From NCBI GenBank assembly GCA_012033355.1, contig JAAUQZ010000022.1:1-35112 (forward strand): a DNA stretch of 35,112 nucleotides, given 5' to 3'. The notes beneath the pieces were generated by a model. The model did no database searches. It saw only the letters and a list, made by a program, of their open reading frames with translations, and was not told the origin of the DNA. Positions 14,966 to 23,500 of the stretch are shown in pieces; position 1 is the stretch's first letter; the number at the start of each line of letters is the position of its first letter. This stretch comes from Leptolyngbyaceae cyanobacterium RM1_406_9. GTDB taxonomy: Bacteria; Cyanobacteriota; Cyanobacteriia; Elainellales; Elainellaceae. Position numbers and translations under genes: made by a program.

Positions 14966-15715
14966 TCATCCTTCCTCCCTCCTGCTAGTTGGGGTAAAGG
15001 TGGAGAGCATTCCCGTGTAGGGTTTGGCGATCGGGTATGCCAAATCGCCAACTTTGCTAGTGGTTAGCTTTAAGCTGACCAGGGCCTCTACAAATTTTAC
15101 GGCTGCGCCTACACCGTCAATGACTGGGATGCCAAGCTCGGCGCTGATCTCGGTTGCCAAATCAGCCATGCCGCTACAGCCGAGGGCGATCGCCCCACAG
15201 TCATCTTCTTTCAGCGCAATCCGGCACTCATTTAAGATCATTTTTTTGGCGAATGAATCTGCTTCCAAACTGAGAACGGGCAGATCAATCGCTCGAATTT
15301 TGCGGCAAAAGTGAGTCATGCCATAGCGCTCAACTAGATGTTGGGCAATGATTTGAGTGCGGCTTAACGTTGTCACAATTGAGAAACCCGTCGCAACAAA
15401 AGTTGCAGTGTGCATGGCGGCTTCAGCAATTCCCAAAACTGGGCCCCTAGCCAACTCACGCGCCGCTAGCAGCCCCGGATCGCCAAAACAGGCAATCACG
15501 TAGCCATCAACCCCGTCTGCTTCTCCTTTGCGAATCTCCTCCAAAATTCCTACTACGCTCAAGGCTTCATCATAGTGACCTTCAATCGAAACAGGGCCCA
15601 TTGTCGGATTGCAGGCAATAATCTCGGTGTCAGAACTCGCAACCCTCCGAGCCGCAATGCCAATCTTGTCGGTCATACTGGCGGTGGTGTTGGGGTTAAT
15701 CACTTTGAGTTTCAT
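14966..15715 (-). CDS. Asp/Glu/hydantoin racemase family protein
   Basis: From the Met at 15713-15715 the product is 249 residues, the usual size of the HyuE/HpxA group. It opens MKLKVINPNTTASMTDKI, the typical N-terminus. The two catalytic Cys of the cofactor-independent racemases are C76 (IACFGDP) and C180 (LGCSGMADL). The Met 18 bp upstream would add MLRSPP, which does not fit the family start. Likely reaction: racemisation of 5-substituted hydantoins or allantoin so that a stereoselective hydrolase can use both isomers. It is followed on the same strand by the M20 carbamoylase-like gene, consistent with one pathway. Confidence 0.9.
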   Translation of the reverse strand: MKLKVINPNTTASMTDKIGIAARRVASSDTEIIACNPTMGPVSIEGHYDEALSVVGILEEIRKGEADGVDGYVIACFGDPGLLAARELARGPVLGIAEAAMHTATFVATGFSIVTTLSRTQIIAQHLVERYGMTHFCRKIRAIDLPVLSLEADSFAKKMILNECRIALKEDDCGAIALGCSGMADLATEISAELGIPVIDGVGAAVKFVEALVSLKLTTSKVGDLAYPIAKPYTGMLSTFTPTSRREEG

Positions 15716-15879
15716 GGGTGGCGATCGCAGCACAAAACGAATGGTGACTCATTTAGTGTCTAGCTCATTCAAGCTTAATTTAGAAAGAGTAATTCCTCTC
15801 ACCCTAAAAATCGGCATTTAGCAAGACCACTCAAAATCTCTTCTTCTGATATGGTGTCGTCCTTGCAGTTGACAAACTC

Positions 15880-15907
15880 CTCATCCCCCATCCCTCATCC
15901 CTCATCC
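15880..15907. repeat. Heptanucleotide tandem repeat, CTCATCC type
   Basis: Four heptamers, one with a substitution (CTCATCC, CCCATCC, CTCATCC, CTCATCC), the reverse complement of the repeat at 4293-4320. The array ends 15 bp beyond the stop of the TetR gene. Confidence 0.85.
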
Positions 15908-15921
15908 CCCTATCTCTCCCA

Positions 15922-16554
15922 CTACACCTGATAGGTTTGCAAATACGCTGCAATCAACGTCTTAGTTTCAGCTATCACTTGCTCACGAAAAGGGCGATCG
16001 CGTGTCAAGGAAAGCCACAACAGTTCACTTACCGTTTTCAATAACAGAGTGGCGATCAGTTCACACTTTGCCTGACCCAAAGATGAGTTTCGTCGTCTGA
16101 AGAAGTGAGTTAACTCATTGAGAATCTGCTGATCATACTCATCTAAAGTGCTGATCTCGGCGGCTGACATTAGGTTGATGAGTTGCTCTAATACAGCACG
16201 ATAGCCAGGATGGTTAGTCGCAAACTGGTCAAAAGCATCTACCATGCGATCGACATAAACAACAATTGGAGCATCTGCCGACTCACCATGCAGCCTCACA
16301 AACAGGTGGTATTGCTGCTCAAAGTAGCGATTTGCTAACGCTTTTAGAATGGCTTCTTTATCGGGAAAAAACTGATAAAGCGACCCGATTGGAACTTGGG
16401 CACGAGTGGCGATCGCCCGTGTTGTAACCGCATCATAGCCCAGTTCAATAAACAGTTGCTCAGTGACATCGAGAATGTGATGTACCCGCTCCTGACTACG
16501 CGCCTGCTTGGGTCGCCGTCGCATGGCTGACGTTTTTTGAGGATCAGTTGCCAT
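15922..16554 (-). CDS. TetR-family transcriptional regulator
   Basis: The 210-residue protein has the TetR DNA-binding domain at about residues 21-70: ILDVTEQLFIELGYDAVTTR, then IATRAQVPIGSLYQFFPDKEAI in overlapping form, with the recognition helix VPIGSLYQFF. The remaining two thirds are helical ligand-binding sequence with no specific motif. It is divergently oriented from the Coq4-family gene with 103 bp between. A palindrome there overlaps the promoter of that gene, so it is very likely the repressor of the pair and of itself. The inducer is unknown. Confidence 0.92.
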   Translation of the reverse strand: MATDPQKTSAMRRRPKQARSQERVHHILDVTEQLFIELGYDAVTTRAIATRAQVPIGSLYQFFPDKEAILKALANRYFEQQYHLFVRLHGESADAPIVVYVDRMVDAFDQFATNHPGYRAVLEQLINLMSAAEISTLDEYDQQILNELTHFFRRRNSSLGQAKCELIATLLLKTVSELLWLSLTRDRPFREQVIAETKTLIAAYLQTYQV

Positions 16555-16569
16555 TACTCAAAATCATCC

Positions 16570-16599
16570 TTGACAAAACATGAGCAGTGTTCATATATT
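16570..16599 (+). promoter_or_regulatory. Sigma70-type promoter for the Coq4-family gene
   Basis: TTGACA at 16570-16575 and TATATT at 16594-16599 are separated by 18 bp, upstream of the Coq4-family start at 16658. The -10 element lies inside the operator palindrome. Confidence 0.6.
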
Positions 16600-16611
16600 T
16601 GAAATATGAAC
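16589..16611. promoter_or_regulatory. Probable TetR operator palindrome
   Basis: GTTCATAT (16589-16596) and its exact inverse ATATGAAC (16604-16611) flank a 7-bp centre. A 23-bp palindrome in the short divergent space and over the -10 element is the expected place for a TetR repressor site. Binding by this regulator is inferred. Confidence 0.72.
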
Positions 16612-16657
16612 TTTGTTCGCATTTTACTCTATCTCCACTTCACACTGAGGAAATCTT

Positions 16658-17389
16658 ATGCAGCTAACTAATTCTCAAAGGCAATCTGCTAACCCTCTGG
16701 CTAAACAACCCCCTTCCAATGAACCCCAATCAACGATACAAAACCTGCTGCGGGCATTCACTGGCACAAAAGCTTTCCTGACGCTGCTTTTTGACGAAAG
16801 CGGCAGTTTAACAGCAGTGGGAGAGTTGAGTACAAGCCTGGTGAATACTCCTGCTTTCCGACTGGCGGTTGAGGAGATGAAATCCGTGCCAGAAGTGGCA
16901 GATATCATCGCCGAGCGATACATGGCTCCTGCTCACGACCTGGACGCTCTGTTGCAATATCCCCAAGACTCACTAGCATACGTCTACGCCAGCAGAATGA
17001 AACAGGCAGGGTTTCAAACACTAGCGGCTGAAGTCGAAGTTGACTCAGAGGTGAGCTACGTCGAGAATCGCTGGCAGCAAACTCACGATATTTGGCACAT
17101 TATGACGGGGTTTGACACCAGCGAAATGGGAGAAATTGCCCTGCAAGCCTTTTATCTGGCTCAGTTTCGGCTACCGCTTGCGAGTATGCTAATCGCCAAC
17201 GCCCTAATTGCAACAACCCTCTGGGAACCTGAGTCGTTGTCTGCTCTGTTGGAGGCGATCGCCCAAGGCTGGGAAATGGGACACATCGCCAAACCTCTGA
17301 TTGCTCAAAAATGGGAAGAAGCCTGGGAAAAACCCGTAGCAGTATGGCAATCAGAACTTAACATTCTCCCTGTCCGTACAGGTCAGTAG
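16658..17389 (+). CDS. Coq4-family protein
   Basis: The 243-residue protein contains the Coq4 signature HDxxH-x11-E exactly: H143, D144, H147 and E159 in the RWQQTHDIWHIMTGFDTSEMG region (split here as RWQQTHDIWH and IMTGFDTSEMG). The N-terminal 30 residues are polar and low in conservation. In eukaryotes Coq4 binds metal and organises or acts in ubiquinone biosynthesis. Cyanobacteria make plastoquinone and phylloquinone and no ubiquinone, so the role here must differ, perhaps with another quinone, prenyl lipid or carotenoid. It is single-gene, driven by a promoter overlapped by a TetR operator, so expression is probably inducible. Confidence 0.85.
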   Translation: MQLTNSQRQSANPLAKQPPSNEPQSTIQNLLRAFTGTKAFLTLLFDESGSLTAVGELSTSLVNTPAFRLAVEEMKSVPEVADIIAERYMAPAHDLDALLQYPQDSLAYVYASRMKQAGFQTLAAEVEVDSEVSYVENRWQQTHDIWHIMTGFDTSEMGEIALQAFYLAQFRLPLASMLIANALIATTLWEPESLSALLEAIAQGWEMGHIAKPLIAQKWEEAWEKPVAVWQSELNILPVRTGQ

Positions 17390-18483
17390 CTTTGGGTACT
17401 GTGTCCTTACCACCACGTTGAGTTTTCCCCTAGTCCTATGCTTACAGCGTCTTTGGGATAAGTAAACCACAGTGTAGGGGTGAAGGGCTATTCGCCCATA
17501 CCAAAATTTGCGGTCTATGTAAGTGAAAGTAAGTGAAAACCGCTGTAAGCCATTGTTATATTTTGGCATTGTATGGCGATCGCAGAATTAACATCGAACT
17601 GTCATAAGTTCATAAAAGCTATCCCCTCTGGTAGGATATGCCGACAACCTCCACCCACTGCGAACCTGGCAGCAATGCTATATGAACAATTGATGAAAGT
17701 CGCTAAGACATCTTGCTGATGAAGAGAAAGGCGAAATACAATGTAGTTGGGGTGCAAGATATGTCTTATGTACTTCAGCAAAGTAAAGATGTACAGCACA
17801 TATGCCTAGCGCGATTCAGCAGCTACTCCCTCGAAATTCAGCAGAGTGTAGCGGCAGGCTGTCATTAGGCAATCGTTCTACTTTACATAAAGAGTCATTT
17901 GCTGAATGTTAGCAACTCATTACAGCACGGCAACTCATTTTCAAACATTCCCTTAGACTTAAAAACAAGTATTTCTACGACCAGTACGACATCAGGTTAT
18001 CAGGTTGCCATTGAGCTAGCCTAGACGAACTATTTTTCTGAACTTCTTCAAGGTTTAGAGGAGCTTTGCAGTCATTCGCGTATTAAGTTACAGAGCGATT
18101 TTTCTCACCAATTCTTTTAGCTTTCTTTCTAATTTACAAACGTAGCTAATTTCATCAAAAAAGCATCCTGATGATAGGCCATTTCCCAGTAATTATTGAT
18201 AGGGCAAGCTGAGCGATGCTAGTTCAACTTATATCGATTTGAGTTTAAACAAAATAGATCCCAGAGGACAAGAAGAATAAACCCTAGGTTGAGAGTAGCT
18301 TCGCATAGAACTGGTATTAGAACGAAGCTTCTATCATCTTAATTTTGGGATAAAGCGCTACCATGTCAGAGAATTTGAACACCTCAATGTGTAGGTAAAC
18401 CATCAATTCATTTGTAGAACTAAACATGAGAATTTGTTTCCTTACCAACTTCCTCACTAATAGGTTCCCCGGATAAAGAAAAA
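17390..18483. other. Gene-poor intergenic stretch
   Basis: About 1.1 kb with frequent stops in all frames, lower GC than its surroundings and few HIP1 sites. Short open frames here lack ribosome sites and protein-like composition. I see no tRNA, no clear terminator and no recognised RNA. Given the chemoreceptor remnant that follows, it probably holds further decayed sequence. Confidence 0.6.
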
Positions 18484-18700
18484 CTGAGTAAACTCTTTTT
18501 TAAAGTAGCGGATACCATAAGTAACGTGGTTGTAAGTAACCAACAAATCTTGCTAAATCTAAAACAGCAACTAGATGGCATTCAGTAAGTTGTTCAAGTG
18601 GATGAAAGTAGTTGACCAGGGTGCAAAGGAAACTGCTGCGGGTTCAACTCAAACCAAAGTAGGCATTTCCTAATGCTTTAGTTTTGAAGGAAATGGCATA
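18484..18700 (+). pseudogene. Decayed 3' end of a methyl-accepting chemotaxis protein gene
   Basis: The stretch translates, with in-frame stops and one frameshift, to a close relative of the C-terminus of the intact receptor downstream. [20 protein letters not shown] matches [20 protein letters not shown] of the intact gene. After a stop, a phase change near 18600 gives VDQGAKETAAGSTQTKVG against [21 protein letters not shown] similarity is also evident. The rest of this copy is missing or unrecognisable. It ends about 85 bp before the intact gene, so it looks like the remnant of a tandem duplicate or of a recombination event. Confidence 0.85.
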
Positions 18701-18783
18701 GCTCTGATGCTCAACTATAAAACAGAGCTACTCATCGTGTCAGTTTAGTGCGGTAGAAATTTTGGGAGTAACTGGGAGTAACA

Positions 18784-20235
18784 ATGAAGAACTTCGGTAG
18801 TCTAAAAATCAGAACTCGTATTTTTTTGGGGTATATGCCTCCTTTGGTTCTGCTGTTTATCTTGGGTGGATTTACTTATTCAAATGTAGTGAGTCGAGAA
18901 AAAATAAACGAAGAAATAGAAGCTTCGTATACCAAGATCAATCAAGTCACTCAGTTAGCACTCGGTTTAGGCAGAATGGTTAGGGCGAGTAGAGCGCCAG
19001 TAATCAATCCTGAAAATACTGATGCTTTCCAGGCTGCTTACGAGGATGGACTTCAGCGCTATCAGCAGGCATCCACAGGCATCCTGGATCTACTAGATGA
19101 TGCCGAAAGTCGAGAGAAGATGCAGGTTGTGCTAGCGGATGGTGAAAGCTTTGTGGCGGCTGGGGAGAGAGTATTTGATCTGGTGAGAGCAGGTCAAGTT
19201 GAGCAGGCTACTCAGCTTATAGAAGAATTAAGGACACCTACTCTAGATTCAACAACAGATGAAATTTTGCAAACCGAACTGGCTCGTTTGGATGAGAAAA
19301 AGCTTCAAGCGGCGTCCGCTGCAAATGCTTTGCTCTTGCTGGTAACGGCTGGCACTCTCCTAGCTTCGGCGCTAACTATACTTTCGGGTGCATTAATTAC
19401 AGCGGGAATTAGCCGGACATTGCAAAAATCGGTTGGTTACATCACGACTTCCTCTAACGAGATTGCCACAACTGTAGAGGAGCAGGAGCGCGTTGCCCAT
19501 CAGCAGGCGGCTTCAGTTAACGAAACGACGACGACGATGGATGAGCTAGAGGCATCTTTCCGGCAATCGGCAGAGCAAGCTAAAGCAGCGGCGGCAGCAG
19601 CACGTCAGGCACTTGGCTTAACAGAGAGTGGGACTCAAGCCGTCGGAGAGAATATGGAGGGTATGTTTGCTCTGGAAAAGAAGGTTGGAACTATTGCTGA
19701 ACAAATGCTGCAACTGAGTGAGCAGGCCAATCAGATTGGTAGTATTTCACAACTTGTGTCTGATATCGCCAGCCAGACTAATATGTTGGCACTCAATTCT
19801 TCGGTGGAAGCAGTTCGTGCGGGCGAACACGGCAAAGGGTTCACCGTAGTCGCCAACGAGATTCGCAAGTTGGCTGATCAAAGTCAACGATCTGCTGACA
19901 AGATTAACGAACTGGTGTCTCAGATTCAAAACGCGATTAACTCAACCGTAATGGTGACTGAGGAAGGAACAAAAACTGTCTCAACGGGTGTAGAAATTGC
20001 CAGGAGAACTGAGCAAGCCTTTGTAGGAGCAGCAGAAGCGGTTAACCAGGTCGTTTTGAACAATCAGCAAATTTCATTGAATCTGAAGCAACAGTTGGAC
20101 GGTATTCAGCAGGTGGTACAGGCGATGGAAACCATTAATCAGGGAGCCAAGGAAACGGCTAGTGGCATCACTCAAGCTAAAGTTGGAACTCAGCAACTTA
20201 ATGAAACGGCTATGGAGCTTAAACAATTGATGTAA
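18784..20235 (+). CDS. Methyl-accepting chemotaxis protein (chemoreceptor) without an evident HAMP domain
   Basis: The 483-residue receptor has TM1 at about 15-36, a helical periplasmic sensor (about 37-180, four-helix-bundle size), TM2 at about 181-209, and a cytoplasmic coiled-coil signalling domain. The conserved hairpin tip is [20 protein letters not shown] (331-350) followed by [17 protein letters not shown], where CheA and CheW dock. Between TM2 and the signalling helices I see no HAMP domain of about 50 residues; the helices start almost at once. There is no C-terminal pentapeptide tether for CheR/CheB. GGGAG lies shortly before the ATG. It is the first gene of the chemosensory cluster and the likely input to the CheA hybrid. 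Confidence 0.93.
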   Translation: MKNFGSLKIRTRIFLGYMPPLVLLFILGGFTYSNVVSREKINEEIEASYTKINQVTQLALGLGRMVRASRAPVINPENTDAFQAAYEDGLQRYQQASTGILDLLDDAESREKMQVVLADGESFVAAGERVFDLVRAGQVEQATQLIEELRTPTLDSTTDEILQTELARLDEKKLQAASAANALLLLVTAGTLLASALTILSGALITAGISRTLQKSVGYITTSSNEIATTVEEQERVAHQQAASVNETTTTMDELEASFRQSAEQAKAAAAAARQALGLTESGTQAVGENMEGMFALEKKVGTIAEQMLQLSEQANQIGSISQLVSDIASQTNMLALNSSVEAVRAGEHGKGFTVVANEIRKLADQSQRSADKINELVSQIQNAINSTVMVTEEGTKTVSTGVEIARRTEQAFVGAAEAVNQVVLNNQQISLNLKQQLDGIQQVVQAMETINQGAKETASGITQAKVGTQQLNETAMELKQLM

Positions 20236-20261
20236 TTTCAGTTGTTTATGAAACTACCTTT

Positions 20262-20285
20262 AACAAGGGGCTGAAGCCCCTTGTT
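20262..20285. terminator. Palindromic repeat after the chemoreceptor gene
   Basis: AACAAGGGGCT and its exact inverse (20262-20272, 20275-20285) with a 2-nt loop lie 27 bp after the receptor stop. A near copy occurs at 28398-28415. Probably a dispersed palindrome that also acts as a transcript end or attenuator. Confidence 0.6.
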
Positions 20286-20373
20286 GCAGTTCTATATTAG
20301 ACCAGGGGTTAGCTCCTGATTATGCAAGGAGCGATTCTATTTCTCAATAAAACTGCTAGCTGCACCGAGTTGA

Positions 20374-20506
20374 TTGACTGACAAATCCTCTGATATAGGT
20401 TGGGTAGGACAACGTGAAATTTAATACCTGCCTGACTTTTGTTGGATTCTACTTTGCTTCACTCAACTTATGGTATATCAACGGGTTTAGGAGTTTTGTC
20501 AGTCAA
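20374..20506. repeat. 12-bp inverted repeat flanking about 110 bp upstream of the CheA hybrid
   Basis: TTGACTGACAAA (20374-20385) is the exact inverse of 20495-20506. GATATAGG occurs inside the left part and again just beyond the right arm. The arrangement resembles a miniature mobile element or a long-range stem. It lies in the 344-bp gap that must hold the promoter of the CheA gene. No coding frame inside. Confidence 0.5.
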
Positions 20507-20579
20507 CCAGATATAGGGACAGATTCCAGTCAGAGAGCATCTCACTTTTGATCGCCAATGGCATGAGCAGTGACAAACT

Positions 20580-23500
20580 ATGAAGATAGATGATGAAGAG
20601 CTTCGAGATCTATATGAACTCTCCAGCCAAGAGCGATTACGGCGACTGGAGGCGGGTTTGTTGCACCTGCAAACGCACCCAGAGGATGAAGCTGTTTTAG
20701 AGGAACTGCGGCGAGACGCTCATAGCCTCAAAGGGGATTCCAGAAGTGTGGGTGTGGAAACGGTTGAATCGATTATTCAACAGGTTGAAGCAATTTTAAA
20801 GACGATTCAGGCTAAGCGAGTTTTACCTTCAATGGTGAGCGATCGCCTCCACCAGGGATTCAAAGCCATCGGTCAGTTAGTCCACGAAGCAGTAACGGGG
20901 CAGCCCAGCGCAATAGACATCACCCACTTCGTTGAATTATTAATGGCGGCTCATCAGGAGTTAGAAACGCTACAGTCTATCACGCCTGCTGAAGTCGCTC
21001 AAACCGACCCAACTGGTTTATCTAGCTTTATTGAAGATGAGGAACTACGAAACCTGTATGAGTTTTCTAGCCGCGATCGCCTGGAGAAACTCAAAGCAGG
21101 GTTACAGTATCTTCAGGAGCATCCTGCTGATGCGGCTACCCTTGAAGATCTGCGACGGGAAGCCCACAGCCTGAAAGGAGATTCCAGAAGTGTTGGTGTT
21201 GAAGACATTGAAGTGTTAATCCAACAGATTGAGGAGATTCTGAAGAACGTTCAGTCGAGGCGGTGTGCTTTAAATGCTTTAGTGGGCGATCGCATTCATC
21301 AAGGGTTAGAGGCGATCGAGCAACTCGTCCACGAAGCTGTAACAGGACAGCCCAACACTGCCGATGTGACTCAGATCTTAGATCAACTGGTGCAGGTTGT
21401 TGACCACCCAGAGGAATTCTTACCCGATCATACTATCGCTCCATCAAGCTTCATTGAAGACGAAGAGCTACGTCACCTCTATGATATTTCTAGCCAACAC
21501 CATCTACATAAACTAGAGGAAGGGCTGCAATATCTGAGACAGCATCCCAACGATGTGTCAACCCTTGAAGAGCTACAGCGAGAAACTCATAGTCTTAAAG
21601 GTGACTCTAGAGGGGTAGGGGCTGATGCGGTAGAAACGCTGACCCACCAGGTTGAAGAGATTCTTGAGGCTGTTCAATCGGGCAGTATTGTGTTTGACTC
21701 ATTTGTGGGCGATCGCCTGAATCAAGGACTAGAATCTATCCACAAGTTAGTTTGCGAAACAGTAACAGGTCAACCTAGCGAAGTAGATGTGCTTCAGGCA
21801 ATTGACCTCTTGTTATCGACGCTTGAAGAAGCAGAAGCACCAGCACAGTTCTTGTCAGAGCCAGAGATAGCCCTGGCAACGGTTTCAACAGTAAACCCGG
21901 AAACATTAACCTCAGAAACAGTAACCCCGGAAATAGAGAATTTAATCGCTCCACGCGCCGCAACCTTTATTGAAGATGACGAACTGCGGGAAATTTATAA
22001 GATTTCCTGTCGAGAGCGGCTACAGCGGCTGGAAGCAGGTTTGCTGCGACTGGAAAAGCATCCAGAGGACGAAGCTACTCTAGAGCAGTTGTTGCGGGAA
22101 TCCCATAGTCTAAAAGGGGACTCTAGAAGTGTGGGGGTGGACCCTGTAGAAACGCTGATTCACCAGATTGAAGAAACTTTGGGAGGAGTCAAGCGAAAAC
22201 AGATTGCCCTGACCCCAGAGGTGGGCGATCGCCTTTACCAGGGATTAGATGCGATCGGCAAACTGGTTCACGAAGCAGTCACCGGACAGAGCGGACAGGT
22301 TGATACATCTCAAGTCCTCAGTTCTCTAACCGAAATCACACCACCCGTTAACGACCAGGACTCGTTACCCCCCACTCCGGAAAAAGTCACTACCCAAACT
22401 CTCGCTCCTACCGAACAAAAACTACTTTCTCCTTCCCCTGAAATTGATGAACTCTATCGCATTGATACCATTCGCGTTCAAACTCGCGATCTCGATGCTT
22501 TAATGACCCAAGCGGAAGAACTCACCGTCACGAAGACCAATGTGGTTCAAATTGCTGCGGTCATTGAGGAAATGGCTAACCTCTGGAGGGATTGGAAGAG
22601 CAGCAGCAGAAACCAGGGACTAGCTTCTAAATCCTCCTCCAAAGCCCTTGCGTATCAAGAACAGCTAGAGAGCTTGATTAGCTCTCTCAGAACCTCTACT
22701 CAAGACAGCAGCACCCGACTTGACAAGATCTCCGGAGAACTCAGGGAAAAAATTCGCACCCTGCGACTGCTGCCTCTCTCTACGGTGTTTCAGACTCTTC
22801 CTCGAACCGTAAGAGATTTAGCCAAACAGCAGTCCAAAGATGTAGAGCTAATTATCGAAGGAGGGGACACCACCGCAGACAAAAGCATTCTTGAAGAAAT
22901 CAAGGATTCTTTGATGCACATGGTTCGCAATGCGATCGATCATGGCATTGAGACTCCCAATGAACGACAGGCGATCGGCAAACCTGCTACTGCAAAAATC
23001 TGGTTAAAAGGCTATCAAACCGACAACAAAATCGTCATTGAGATTGCTGATGATGGGCGCGGGCTAGATCTGGAGAAAATCAAACAAACTGCTCTAAAAC
23101 GTGGACTGTATGACTCAGAAGAGCTAGCAGTTATGTCTCCAAGTCAGATCCAATCACTCATCTTTGCCCCTGGTTTTTCAACTCGCAGCTTCATCACAGA
23201 AATCTCTGGAAGAGGAATTGGGTTAGATGTCGTCAGAACCAACATTGAGCGGTTAAAGGGAGAAATTCAAATTGAGTCAAATCCTGGAGAGGGCTGTACC
23301 TTCCGAATTCAACTTAACACGAGTCTAACGACCGTCAACACAGTACTCTTAGACGTGCAGGGATTAATTCACGCTTTGCCCATTGAGTTTTTAGAAACCA
23401 CACTTTTAATATCCGAAAACCAAATTTCTACCACCGAAGACAAGGCAACCATTACCTGGAATGGACAGGAAATTCCGGTTGCAGATTTGGCCGAATTGTT

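Noticed and set aside
17630-17700. Possible small stable RNA (SRP-like) suggested by CCTCCACCCACTG
   Set aside because: The conserved SRP loop sequence is absent on both strands and no consistent stem could be drawn.
17602-17799. 65-codon minus-strand frame in the gene-poor stretch
   Set aside because: No ribosome site, odd composition and no homology that I can recognise.
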